Source: VGJW01 sp035286125
Lineage (GTDB): Bacteria > Cyanobacteriota > Sericytochromatia > S15B-MN24 > VGJW01
Assembly (NCBI GenBank): GCA_035286125.1
Contig: JAYKIS010000030.1
Span: 1-27,963 of the forward strand
DNA: 27,963 nucleotides
Direction: 5' to 3'
Shown: one piece after another, positions 16,301 to 23,299 of the stretch
Position numbering within the stretch: the stretch's first letter is position 1
How the letters are laid out: each line of letters opens with the position of its first letter
Notes under the pieces: model-generated
Told to the model about the DNA's origin: nothing
Database searches by the model: none
Seen by the model: only the letters and a program-made list of their open reading frames with translations
Translations under genes and position numbers: made by a program

Positions 16301-17309
16301 CGGCAATGCCCAGAGCGGCGCCTTGCTGGGCCTGGCCGAGGCTGCGTGGCAGGATGGTGAGGCCGATACCGCCTGGCAGCACCTCGAGGAACTGCTTCGT
16401 CGCGAGAGTCGCCATCCCCGTGGGCTCGAGCTGTTCGCCATCCTCGCCCGTCACTTCGGCAAGGCATGCATGGCCCACGGCGATGCCCGGTCGGCCCATC
16501 AGTGGTGGCAGTTGGTCCTGCGGCAACAGCCACGGGATGCCGAAGCCCTGCGATCCGTGGGCGAGGCGAGGCTGATGCTGGGCGACCTGCTCGGTGCCGC
16601 AGACAGTCTCGAAAAGGCCGTTGATCTGAAGCCGGACGATGTCGACCTGTGCCATCGCCTGGCAGACGTCTACCGTCAAGTTGGCCATCCCCAGCGCGCT
16701 GAAGCCGCGCTCAAGCGGGTCGTTGCGGCGAGTCCCGGCGATCTGGCCTCGCTTCGTGCCCTGTCGCGAATTGCCCGGGAGCGGGCTGAGCCAGGAGATG
16801 TCGTCCATTGGGCGCAGGCGATTCTGGATGTCGTGCCGGATGATCCCGAGGCGATGTTCGACCTTGCCCAGGCATTCGAGGCCCGCTTCGAGAAGCGAGC
16901 CTCGCTCGAGACCTACCGAGACCTCGTGGCGCGAAATCCCCGGCATGCCGAAGGCTGGCACGAGCTGGCCCGTCTTCTTCATGACCTCGGTCAGCACGAG
17001 GAGGCTCGCCGGGCGGCGACCAATGCCGTCGTGCATGGAGCCGTCTCGCGGTACCACGTCACGCTGGGTCGGATCTGCGCGGGCCAGGGGCAGCAGGATG
17101 AGGCGATGGCCGCCTGGGGGCAGGCCCTCGTGCTTGACCCGGACGAACCGGAAGCCCTCGCCCGGCTTGGCTTCGGACTGCTTCGCGAGACACGTGCCGA
17201 GGAGGCGCGTGTGCACCTCGTGCGGGCCCACGCCCTGCTCGAGGCCGACAGCGAGTTGGCCCTCGAGGTGCGCTGTGCCCTGGACCTGATGGGGGAACCT
17301 GCCCGGTGA
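10341..17309 (+). CDS. Giant tetratricopeptide-repeat protein (2322 aa)
   Basis: The whole protein is tandem TPR-like helical pairs with the usual signature (small residue at 8, A/G at 20, F/L at 24, P at 32). Examples are YHQAACLAFERALKADPAAD, GDAEQAFERALRVDP, ATEAQRVLERLVALAP, VEAERCYRQVLALEPDD and FDEAEAALSRALSLDPEDLA. At about 34 residues per unit it could hold more than 60 repeats. There is no signal peptide, TM segment or enzymatic domain, so it is probably a cytoplasmic superhelical scaffold. Many units share the phrases EA[WY]..L.RL and LxPxDxEA, and the reading frame is unbroken. ATG 10341 follows GGAGAAGG, with 3-6 nt spacing. The stop overlaps the start of the PdxJ-like gene (TGATG), indicating coupled translation. 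The partner is unknown. Confidence 0.95.
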   Translation: MHPDAQTHYQEGLAHRDRGYHQAACLAFERALKADPAADDARVALAATLHLAGDAAAAAEQYGLLAARRPEDAKLAYNHGVSLAAANRLGDAEQAFERALRVDPMLVPALESLLWVHHQTGQKQAALGVLHRLVVARPDQEDGWFQLARAYRESGDVDRALATIEGLVRRRPDLLPARLLRAEWLLERQPEEAWAELERVRAVDPEFLGVQGLVERLVEQGAARAALDGDLVGEARWLERLVPYRARDAVYLGRLVEAAAHSGDRKAEARWLEALAELRPDDAPLQQRLADLYVLMDLVPRALPYLERCAAARPDDAEAALALARARVRAAHRAEAIAGLEVFLGRQPRRKDVLFMLADLCVEEGRLDRAEALARQALGIREAALEAELMLVRVHQAAGRNEEAWQALQAVADHYPDAPEVRTEGAALCRRFALHPPADADADAVSLLWWERFLVFQPDDVQVLDLLAGLYGRRGATTEAQRVLERLVALAPGMKHWLDLGAVQQARGQAEAARHSLEQALAIEARPEDALHRAQAALQLAGVLLDLGFPHDALTILEAHEAAHADAALARTLTARAHQGLSDEAARKGDLLAVADHLERVVALTGDRVALRSLAAARARAGDRLGAEEAWQRVLVQQPDDREALAALGDLAATGGRTVEAERCYRQVLALEPDDVATLGALADLVWGVGRRQEAYQLYERLMELDADHVPAVLGFARDALVSGQPLEAWEYARRVLAQDPARREAHEIACSALRALATEQEPAGAIAWWQRLVVLEPEDASVRRGLWDAYARIGAQSEAVEAATAWLALDPTAGEAALFLAERFRRSGDLATARERLAAAVEGGDPRVAVALGLIDLELGAVPAGRDRLEALLREYPGDAAVRLALVRARILSGAGAEAWELLGEERDGDPAARALALDAAVAAAEATQASGDALGALEWWRKAQRLAPDDVALQRRLMQFHRAAGQLEDAAQAARTLLVAQPADVEAALYLGKYLASRGQHDEALQVLSPVAKEPSAAWLLASAAWQAGRPAEALTWLEGLGPALQGHPDALLLLARALRATGRPAEAWAALQRLEVLQPDDPETGTAMAELAREAAGASQPDADQAVWLHRLLVLRPTDRSARAAYADLLGRMDRPVDAARLYGELALMEPDSARWCILEAEALQVAGRHEDAARALAEARIRDPRAEGLRLAEARLGAAIQDYTAVRDAVLAIGREGRPGDEERRLLEHAAVKLAEGARLEGRDRDILQLWSQLASIGVPHAPLLRLALDAARRLGDDEVEAAILRDLWDVLPGERLIGLAAAQAFERLGDLRTALSLRERLETGPGDPVEAAENALTAARLAFAVGDLGAARPWLDRLDQRQDAISGRPEREAAWAALQLIRRLDRQDLAGPGVDEAVDEAWSRARDAGLAEGLLQRSFVDVLRWQAAHAEAAGDLRAARETWLKVGRMLPEDREAFAAAARLGLALGHADEALDMLRVLHEDRPEDPEAVVALGRALLAAGRSEEALALWEDHHAAYGTERVGCALAEQGLDRGDVAGAWLWTGRVLARHPRSLVAAELAWEAGRGRAEELAGAGRHEAAVRQWEEVATIVHARVDRLRIVCLGMLAAEGTDEAGRVLEQMRQIGGEDGAHRRLEMMWLARSGQVAKALALSEIVLAEAEGDPELEREALMAVAGVCLEAGRLDEGWVVAQRLLDTHGASPEARRVAGRMAREMAQAADREGDPASALVYRQVQLALAPQDREAVFELATLHGREGRIQEAEALLRPWLARHPRDDEGWLELAVLVAVEQPAESVDIIRGVIERQPAMARAHRALAALLERGGRVGEAMDAVLAAAEVADRPEEDWLSAAEMAVRQGQDALAWHHLDRVLTRRPGHARAMTLGSEVCRRLARAAAREGRHEAARESWQALLRIVSQDLEAYRALGSLARAESRFDEAEAALSRALSLDPEDLATLEERAWLDLDRGLVAAARERFAVLVSRGNAQSGALLGLAEAAWQDGEADTAWQHLEELLRRESRHPRGLELFAILARHFGKACMAHGDARSAHQWWQLVLRQQPRDAEALRSVGEARLMLGDLLGAADSLEKAVDLKPDDVDLCHRLADVYRQVGHPQRAEAALKRVVAASPGDLASLRALSRIARERAEPGDVVHWAQAILDVVPDDPEAMFDLAQAFEARFEKRASLETYRDLVARNPRHAEGWHELARLLHDLGQHEEARRAATNAVVHGAVSRYHVTLGRICAGQGQQDEAMAAWGQALVLDPDEPEALARLGFGLLRETRAEEARVHLVRAHALLEADSELALEVRCALDLMGEPAR

Positions 17310-18088
17310 TGCGCCTGTCCGTCCACCTCGATGGCCTGATGATGCTTCGTTCGGTCCGCGGTGGACGCGATCCGGACCCGGTTGCCCTGGCCGTCCGGGC
17401 AGAGTCGGGTGGGGCCGACGGCATCAGCGTCGCGCTCTCCTCCCGAGGCGCGGCGTCGACGGGCCGGGACCTCCGCATGTTGCGCGCCATGGTGCGTGGC
17501 TGCCTCAACATTGAGGTTTCACCTTTTGGCCCACGGTTGGATGATCTCGCGTGGGTCCAGCCCGACCAGGTCACGCTGGTGCCCGAAGACGCGCTCACGG
17601 GAGCCATGGCCCCTGCGCTGGACCTCACCGAGACGGCATCGGCCATTGCTCCCGTCGCGGCGCGCTTGCTTGATGCCGGAATCCGCGTCGTGGCATTCGT
17701 TGCCGCCGACCCCGAACAGGTCCTCGCTGCTGCGGACGCGGGCCTTGATGGGATCGAACTGGACACGGCGCCTTATGCCCGGATGGTCCTGCGGCCGGGC
17801 TGGACGCCGCCCGACGAAGTCGAGGCCTTGCTGGAAGGGCGTTTCTTGAAGGGCGGTGGCCATCCTGCTCATGCCCTGGGCCAGTTGGCATCAGCCGCCT
17901 CGGTGGCCGCGGATCGGGGCCTTGCCGTGGCAGCCGGTCGGGGATTGGGCCTTGCCGCGTTGCCTGCCCTGGCTTCCGTGCCCGGTCTTGAGGAGGTGCA
18001 CGTGGGTCACGCCGTGCTGGTCCGGGCGCTCGAAACCGGGATGGAGTCTGCCGTTCGGGAAGTCCTGGGCTTGTTGCGCCGCGGCTAG
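17309..18088 (+). CDS. PdxJ-like TIM-barrel protein with most catalytic residues lost
   Basis: This 259-aa protein is colinear with pyridoxine 5'-phosphate synthase PdxJ: RLSVHLDGLMMLRSVRGGRD for the GVNIDHxATLRNARG start, then GADGISV, LNIEVS, TLVPED, GIRVVAFVAADPEQVLAA, IELDTAPYA and EEVHVGHAVLVRA. Compared with E. coli PdxJ (numbering from memory), Glu72 is kept (here Glu69), as is Arg20 (Arg17). However Asn9 becomes His6, His12 becomes Gly9, His45 becomes Ala42, Arg47 becomes Ser44, His52 becomes Ala49, and the AGHGL histidine (His193) is Arg in AGRGL. Ring closure to pyridoxine phosphate therefore looks unlikely. The fold and part of the C-terminal phosphate site (VGHA) remain. ATG 17309 shares its A with the TGA of the TPR gene. 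The true activity is unknown: an altered enzyme, or a non-enzymatic partner of the TPR scaffold. Confidence 0.88.
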   Translation: MRLSVHLDGLMMLRSVRGGRDPDPVALAVRAESGGADGISVALSSRGAASTGRDLRMLRAMVRGCLNIEVSPFGPRLDDLAWVQPDQVTLVPEDALTGAMAPALDLTETASAIAPVAARLLDAGIRVVAFVAADPEQVLAAADAGLDGIELDTAPYARMVLRPGWTPPDEVEALLEGRFLKGGGHPAHALGQLASAASVAADRGLAVAAGRGLGLAALPALASVPGLEEVHVGHAVLVRALETGMESAVREVLGLLRRG

Positions 18089-18149
18089 CGGCACGTCAGG
18101 GTGAAACACGGGAGGGGACCAAGGCGTCTTCATCCTGGAGGGAATTCCC

Positions 18150-19001
18150 GTGAACCAGATCAAGACCTTGTTCCTGCTCGTGCTGCTCTCCGGCCTGCTC
18201 GTCGCGGCGGGGCGCTGGCTCGGCGGCAGTAACGGGGCGGCCATAGGCCTTGTGCTGGCGCTGGCCATGAACCTTGGCAGCTGGTGGTTTTCGGACAGGC
18301 TCGTGCTGGCGACGAGCGGAGCCGTCCCCTTGTCGCCGGATGAGGCGCCGGGTGTGCACGACCTGCTGGCGCAGCTTGCGGCCCGGGAAAACCTGCCGAT
18401 GCCTGCCCTGTACCTGATCCCGGAGGATACTCCCAACGCCTTCGCTACGGGCCGGGACCCGGCTCATGCCGTGGTGGCCGTGACCGAGGGCCTGCTGCGC
18501 ACGTTGCCGCCGGACGCCCTGCGGGGTGTGCTGGCTCACGAGTTGGCGCACATCCGCAACCGGGACACACTGGCGATGGCGATGGCGGCATCACTCGCGG
18601 CAGCCATCGGTTTCCTCGCGGACATGGCACGGTGGGGCGCCATCCTTGGAGGCGGGCGAGGAGATGAGGATGCCCCGTCGCCATGGGCAGGCTTGCTGCT
18701 TGCCATCCTGCTGCCTCTTGCGGCCTTGCTGGTGCGCATGGCCGTCTCACGGACCCGGGAATACGAGGCGGACGCAGCGGCAGCCCGCATGACCGGCCAG
18801 CCGTTGGCGCTTGCAGACGCCTTGCTCCGTCTCGAGCGCGAAGCCGAGCGCTCGCCCATGGCTCATGTCGCGCCCGGTTCCGCACATCTCTACATCGTCG
18901 ATCCGCTGCGCGCGGGGGCCTGGTTCGAGGGCCTGTTCCGCACCCATCCGCCCATGACCGAACGGGTACGCCGTCTGGAACGGTTGTCTGCGGAGTCCTG
19001 A
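18150..19001 (+). CDS. htpX: HtpX-like M48-family membrane metalloprotease
   Basis: This 283-aa inner-membrane protease has two N-terminal TM segments (about residues 5-25 and 30-50). The zinc motif HELAH is at 130-134 (His130, Glu131, His134). Two further hydrophobic stretches follow (about 140-160 and 175-195), and then SRTREYEAD, where Glu204 is the expected third zinc ligand. This layout and length match HtpX, which degrades damaged membrane proteins. The C-terminal HPPMTERVRRLERL is also family-typical. The GTG start has GGAGGG about 8 nt upstream. The gene follows the PdxJ-like gene by 61 bp and could be in its operon or have its own promoter. Its stop directly abuts the stop of the convergent flagellar-like gene. 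Confidence 0.93.
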   Translation: MNQIKTLFLLVLLSGLLVAAGRWLGGSNGAAIGLVLALAMNLGSWWFSDRLVLATSGAVPLSPDEAPGVHDLLAQLAARENLPMPALYLIPEDTPNAFATGRDPAHAVVAVTEGLLRTLPPDALRGVLAHELAHIRNRDTLAMAMAASLAAAIGFLADMARWGAILGGGRGDEDAPSPWAGLLLAILLPLAALLVRMAVSRTREYEADAAAARMTGQPLALADALLRLEREAERSPMAHVAPGSAHLYIVDPLRAGAWFEGLFRTHPPMTERVRRLERLSAES

Positions 19002-20039
19002 CTACTTGACCAGGTTGATCAGTTGGTCGATCGAGTTGTTGTAGTCGTCCAGCATCTTGGTGAGGTTCTTGTAGACGAAGTTGGCGACGTCCAGCGTGAT
19101 GTTGCTCTCGCGTTCGATGCTGTTGAAGTCCGGTTGCTCGAGCGTTTCGCTCTGGACCTCGATGAAACCTTCACCTCCCTTGGCACGGCGTGCGGCATAG
19201 CTTTCGATCGTGATGCCGGCCCGGTTGGAAATGTTCGTCTCGTAGATGGCGCCCCCGAAGGCGGAGTCCGTCAGGGTGCCTTGGCTGGGGACCTTGACGA
19301 TGGCGATGGCGGAGTTGTTGTTGAGCGGGTTGGCACGCTCGCCGGGCGTCATGTCGAAGGGGTCACCGGTGAATCCGATGATGCCGCGCAGGCGATCAGG
19401 TTGCCATTGCAGGGCGTCCGTCCTCGGGTCGCTCCCTGCGGGACCGGCCAGCGTGGCGTCACGCTGGTAGGCGGTCGAGGTCATCATCCCGGCCTGATCA
19501 CCCGGCGGCAGCTCCTTGACCCGGAAGAAGCCCGGCTTGGTGGGGTCGGACTCGATGTCCTGGGCCCTCAGGACATACAGGTTGCGGGAGTTCTTGAGCA
19601 ACCAGAGGCGGTTGTTCGACTGGTTTGCGCCATTCTTCTGCTCTTCCCACTGGAATTCACCGTCCCGGGTCAGCAGGACCCGGGCCCCGGGCCGAAGCGA
19701 TTCGGCGACGGCGAAGAAGTGTCCCTGGGCCTTGTCGTTGATGGCGATGTTGGTGAACTTGCCCACCTTCTGGGAGAGGCCGCCCTGCAGGAAGTCGATG
19801 CCGGTCGCCGAGATGCGCAGCTCGCTCGGGCCGCCCCGGATGCCCACACGGGACGCGCGGTTCGCACCGCCGGATGCCGCGTCGGTGAAGCTGGTCAGGC
19901 TGCTGGACACCGTCAGCTGGGTGTTCTTGCGGTTGAAGCCCGCAGACACGGCCCCCTGCAGGTTGAAAAGTACATTCTGGCGGAACCGGTCGATCACCGA
20001 GAAGGTGTTGATCAGGCCGTAGCGAAGATCGGTTCCCAC
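19002..20039 (-). CDS. Flagellar rod/hook-like (FlgF/FlgG/FlgE-type) protein, orphan
   Basis: This 345-aa protein has the layout of flagellar rod/hook proteins. The N-terminal helix is INTFSVIDRFRQNVLFNLQG, followed by a GFNRKN turn. The central part holds GHFFAVAES and LLTRDGEFQWEE, the counterpart of the FlgG 'GxGFFxV...YTRDGxF' element, and then YVLRAQDIES. The C-terminus has GGAIYETN, GFIEVQSETLEQ and an amphipathic helix ending KMLDDYNNSIDQLINLVK, where rod proteins have GxLExSNVDxxxExxxMIxxQR. The canonical ANNxAN motif is not present. I chose GTG 20039 because AGGAG lies 6 nt upstream (20046-20050); the frame extends to ATG 20090 without a ribosome site. No other flagellar gene is in the window. 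It may be a component of a divergent flagellar-like or other axial filament, or a relic. Confidence 0.68.
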   Translation of the reverse strand: MGTDLRYGLINTFSVIDRFRQNVLFNLQGAVSAGFNRKNTQLTVSSSLTSFTDAASGGANRASRVGIRGGPSELRISATGIDFLQGGLSQKVGKFTNIAINDKAQGHFFAVAESLRPGARVLLTRDGEFQWEEQKNGANQSNNRLWLLKNSRNLYVLRAQDIESDPTKPGFFRVKELPPGDQAGMMTSTAYQRDATLAGPAGSDPRTDALQWQPDRLRGIIGFTGDPFDMTPGERANPLNNNSAIAIVKVPSQGTLTDSAFGGAIYETNISNRAGITIESYAARRAKGGEGFIEVQSETLEQPDFNSIERESNITLDVANFVYKNLTKMLDDYNNSIDQLINLVK

Positions 20040-20160
20040 TGCGCTCTCCTGCGCCCGGCATAGGGCGTCCCTGCTTGCGATGTACCCCATGGAACATCGC
20101 CGTAACGTGTCCCGGGCCTCGCACCAGCAACAAGATGCTAAATGGGACGCAATCCGGGCT

Positions 20161-22263
20161 TCACGGACAGGCCTGGCTCGAGGTGGCGTCCATCGATCGG
20201 ATCATGTGGTTGAACGAGTCCGCCACGAAGATGGTGCCGGCATCCCTGCCCAGCGTGGCTGCCGTCGGCATGAGAAGGCCGGGGTAAGGCGTCGTCAGGT
20301 TGGGCCTGCCGAGCCAGCTCTTGAGCTTCGCCGTCATCGAGCCCTGCAAGCCGGACTGGATGTCGTAGCGCCAGACAGCGTTGCCGCTGGTATCCGCGAT
20401 CAGGAGGTCGGCATTGCTGCTGACGTTGGGATCGGGGGCCACCTGCAACTGGACGGGATAGCCCATGGGACACAACTCGAAGCGTACACGGCCCAACTCG
20501 CGTTCGATGGCATTGGTACCGGTCGAGGGGCCGCCGTTGTTCCGGACGGGCGACTCGAGGCGCAAGCGGAGGATGGAGCGATTGTCGGTGTCCGCAATGT
20601 AGAGGTTCTGTTCCAGGTCGTTGGGGATCGGGTTCAGCACCGCAGAGGTCTTGGAGAACTCGTGCAGGGCCACGTCCATGGGGGCCCCGATGGGCAACGT
20701 GTAGAGGTTCGTCGACAGAACGCTCGTGGCCAGGTCCAGGCCATTGCCGCGCTTTCCCGTGCCCACCAGCGTCGTGACGTAACCTGTCGTGTCGCGGGCG
20801 GTGGTCGCGGAGGAAGGGGCATAGCGCACCAGCATGCGGATGCGGTGGTAGCCGGAGTCGGCGATGAAGATGCGTGTCGTGCCACCAACCATGCGCCCTG
20901 CCGTGACTCCGCGGGGCAGGGCAAGTCCGGCCTTGTCCGCCGCGATGAGGCCACGGGCGTCCAGCGGTACCGAATCGCCTGCCTCGAACCGTTCATTGGG
21001 GTTGGCGCTGGCCGACGCATTGGGCACGGGCGTTGCGACAGGTGCCGGGTTGCCACCCATCAGCGGGAAGACGCTGTCCCTGTTGCGATCGTCTTCCCTC
21101 GGGTGGCTGGATGGATCCGGGAGCCATCCGTAGACGCGGCCGCGGCCAGCATCCGTGATCACGACCATCCGCCTGCCGGCATAGGTCGCGGCTGCCGTAC
21201 CTCCGTTGATCAGGTAGGGATCCTGGCATTCGGTGATCCCCCACGGTTCGATGAGGCGTATCTCGTGGGTCGTATTGGGACCCGGAAGGGTCGTGCCGCC
21301 ACCGACGGCTGTCCACGCCACGGACTGGGACGGGCCACTGCCCGACAAGGACACGAACCGGACCCTTCCGGCCGTGCTGTCCACGAAGAGGATGCCTTCC
21401 TGTTCGACGGTCTGCGCGTGCGGGGCAAGGCGGAACGGATAGATCATGTCCGTGATCCGTCCGACGCGGGCCAGGCTGGCAGGTGTCGGCTGGTATTCGA
21501 TGAGCGACGCCGTGCCGGCCTCGGTGGTGAGGGCAAGCTTGTCGGCAAAGGGCATCGGTTCCGCACCGAAGGGAAAGAGCGTCGATGAGGTGCCGACCAG
21601 GATCGGGTCGGGTGCCTCGCTGAGCGTCACGGCTGTCGTCTGTCTCGGGCTGGCGATGAAGCCGCTCTGGGCCGTGAGTCGCACGCGGCCCGCCCGCAGG
21701 GCGGTCAAGGTGCCGCTGGCATCGATCGTGGCCTGGTCGGCAGGATCAGCCAGCCACGACACGCGCGGTCGGTCGATTGTGGTCCCTGCCGTGTCCATTC
21801 CGCTCCATTCGAGGCGGGTCCGGACCCCGGGTGCCGCGAGGTCCAGTACGCCTGTGGTCACCGTCAGACTCGAGAGAATGGCGACGGGAGCCGTGCGGAT
21901 CTCGTCGTCCTGCAGGACCTCGAGCACTCCTGTCCGCGCCCCCTGGGGGACGGTCACGGCAATCATGTCCGTCGCACCCTGGACACGTCTTGCGAGGACT
22001 TCCCAGAGTGCTTCCCGGCCGCCGACCCTGACGCGGGTGCCCGGCCGGCCGAGATCCTGGCCCAGCAGGGTCAGTCTTGCCCCGGGACCGGCGTGGGGTG
22101 GGTCGAGGACCAGGCCGGTGGTCGGCGAGAATGGCAAGGACTTGGTGGTTTCAACTGCCACAGGGGTTGACGCTGTGGCGGGGGGCGAAGGAACCTCCGG
22201 CAGCCTGCAGGCAACCATGGCCAAGGTGGCCACGAACAGAAGGCGCACGGAAGTCAGGCGCAT
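20161..22263 (-). CDS. TIG/Big-like domain and NHL-repeat lipoprotein
   Basis: This 700-aa predicted lipoprotein has hydrophobic signal LLFVATLAMVAC, Cys19. A Pro/Thr/Ser linker is followed by an IPT/TIG-type domain (about 47-130; PPHAGPGARLTLLGQDLG, VRVGGREA, ITVTVP-like strand). Next is a Big2-like segment (about 145-215; ATIDASGTLTALRAGRVRLT). From about residue 225 to the end there are NHL-type propeller blades: ILFVDSTAGRVRFVSL, RMVVITDAGRGRVYGWL, RIFIADSGYHRIRMLVR, NLYIADTDNRSILRLRL, DLLIADTSGNAVWRYDI and TIFVADSFNHMIRSMD. Such proteins act at the cell surface or periplasm, and ligands are usually unknown. The flagellar-like gene follows 121 bp downstream on the same strand. A coiled-coil protein gene diverges upstream. 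Confidence 0.88.
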   Translation of the reverse strand: MRLTSVRLLFVATLAMVACRLPEVPSPPATASTPVAVETTKSLPFSPTTGLVLDPPHAGPGARLTLLGQDLGRPGTRVRVGGREALWEVLARRVQGATDMIAVTVPQGARTGVLEVLQDDEIRTAPVAILSSLTVTTGVLDLAAPGVRTRLEWSGMDTAGTTIDRPRVSWLADPADQATIDASGTLTALRAGRVRLTAQSGFIASPRQTTAVTLSEAPDPILVGTSSTLFPFGAEPMPFADKLALTTEAGTASLIEYQPTPASLARVGRITDMIYPFRLAPHAQTVEQEGILFVDSTAGRVRFVSLSGSGPSQSVAWTAVGGGTTLPGPNTTHEIRLIEPWGITECQDPYLINGGTAAATYAGRRMVVITDAGRGRVYGWLPDPSSHPREDDRNRDSVFPLMGGNPAPVATPVPNASASANPNERFEAGDSVPLDARGLIAADKAGLALPRGVTAGRMVGGTTRIFIADSGYHRIRMLVRYAPSSATTARDTTGYVTTLVGTGKRGNGLDLATSVLSTNLYTLPIGAPMDVALHEFSKTSAVLNPIPNDLEQNLYIADTDNRSILRLRLESPVRNNGGPSTGTNAIERELGRVRFELCPMGYPVQLQVAPDPNVSSNADLLIADTSGNAVWRYDIQSGLQGSMTAKLKSWLGRPNLTTPYPGLLMPTAATLGRDAGTIFVADSFNHMIRSMDATSSQACP

Positions 22264-22334
22264 GCTCGTATCCTACCCGCCCGAATTGCAGTGTTTCGGG
22301 GTTAATGCACGTGGCGGGGGGGTACGGACACCTT

Positions 22335-23219
22335 ATGGCTTCGTCGCAAGAATCGCAGGGCGCACAGGAGAATCGCAGCGGCATCTCCGAGCAGGCCAAG
22401 CTGGATGCCGCGCGTCTCGAACAGCAAATCCGGGCTACGACGCGCGAGCTCAAGATGCGTCTCGACTACCTGGACCAACTGGCCCAGCAGCAGCAAGCCG
22501 AGTTGGAGACCCTGCGGGCGCAACCGCCCAGCCCCCAGCGGAACCAGGCCATCAGCCGCATCGAGCAGAAGATGGGCTTCTACCAGATGATCAAGGCTGC
22601 CTCGGAAGGGTTCGAGGATGCCCAGACGCGGCAACCTGCCTCTCTTTCCACGGGCAGGGCGGACACCACCCCATTGCGAGTCACCAATCAGGACCTGACC
22701 AACATGCGCCTGATCGAGGCGCAGTCGATTCTTGCGAGCGCCCGGCTCGCCGTCGATGACATGGCGCCGCGCATGCGGATGCTTGCGGGTGCGCTGGGCA
22801 AGCCCGGACGCTACGCGCCACCGGAACTGGCCCAGTTGAACCGACTCAAGGAGCGCCTCAAGACCCAAGCCCATCTGCTGCCTCGGCTGCAGCTTGCCTT
22901 GCAGACCTACGACGAACTTGCCGCAGCGTTGCCGCAACTTTCAAAGCAGGTCGATGAGGTGCGTCGGCTCACGGGGCGTGATGCCCTCCATCAGCTGCAG
23001 AACATGCGTACGCCCGTGATTGCGGGCAAGCTCTATCAACTCGAACGCTTGCCTGCCGAGGTGGCGGGAGACCCCGAGTTCTCCAAGCTGTTCCCCGAGC
23101 CGCAGCCCATTCGCCTGCCCTTGCCCTCGCGGACGCCGACGGGCCAGTTGCAGGCACCTGAAGCCAAGCCGGCCAAGAAGGGCGGCTTCCTCGGCCTGTT
23201 TGGCCTCGGGCCGCGCTGA
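22335..23219 (+). CDS. Coiled-coil protein of unknown function
   Basis: This 294-aa protein has no recognisable family. Residues about 18-65 form a heptad-rich coiled coil (AKLDAARLEQQIRATTRELK, then LDQLAQQQQAELETLRAQ). The middle is helical (LKERLKTQAHLLPRLQLALQ). The end is Pro-rich, followed by a Lys/Gly/Phe tail (PAKKGGFLGLFGLGPR) that could contact membrane. No signal peptide. ATG 22335 was chosen; ATG 22305 in the same frame would add ten residues (MHVAGGYGHL), and neither has a good ribosome site. It diverges from the TIG/NHL lipoprotein gene with about 70 bp between, and converges with a small gene on a hairpin terminator. Confidence 0.78.
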   Translation: MASSQESQGAQENRSGISEQAKLDAARLEQQIRATTRELKMRLDYLDQLAQQQQAELETLRAQPPSPQRNQAISRIEQKMGFYQMIKAASEGFEDAQTRQPASLSTGRADTTPLRVTNQDLTNMRLIEAQSILASARLAVDDMAPRMRMLAGALGKPGRYAPPELAQLNRLKERLKTQAHLLPRLQLALQTYDELAAALPQLSKQVDEVRRLTGRDALHQLQNMRTPVIAGKLYQLERLPAEVAGDPEFSKLFPEPQPIRLPLPSRTPTGQLQAPEAKPAKKGGFLGLFGLGPR

Positions 23220-23250
23220 GCCCCGACCGGACGGCCCGCCCAAGAAGCAA

Positions 23251-23279
23251 GGTCCCCTTGTCCCGAGGACAAGAGGACC
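23251..23279. terminator. Bidirectional hairpin terminator between convergent genes
   Basis: The arms ggtccccttgtcc (23251-23263) and ggacaagaggacc (23267-23279) pair over 13 positions with one mismatch around a cga loop. The hairpin lies between the convergent stops at 23219 and 23300 and could serve both strands. No clear U-tract follows on either side, so it may be a GC-rich hairpin acting without a long poly-U run, or a Rho-assisted end. Confidence 0.72.
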
Positions 23280-23299
23280 GTGGGTGACGGGCGAGGGAA

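Noticed and set aside
14865..17231. 788-codon minus-strand frame opposite the TPR gene
   Set aside because: Same shadow effect as above; composition is driven by the repeated sense codons.
20080..21588. 502-codon plus-strand frame opposite the TIG/NHL lipoprotein
   Set aside because: It is opposite a gene with a signal peptide and six NHL blades, and has no motif of its own.
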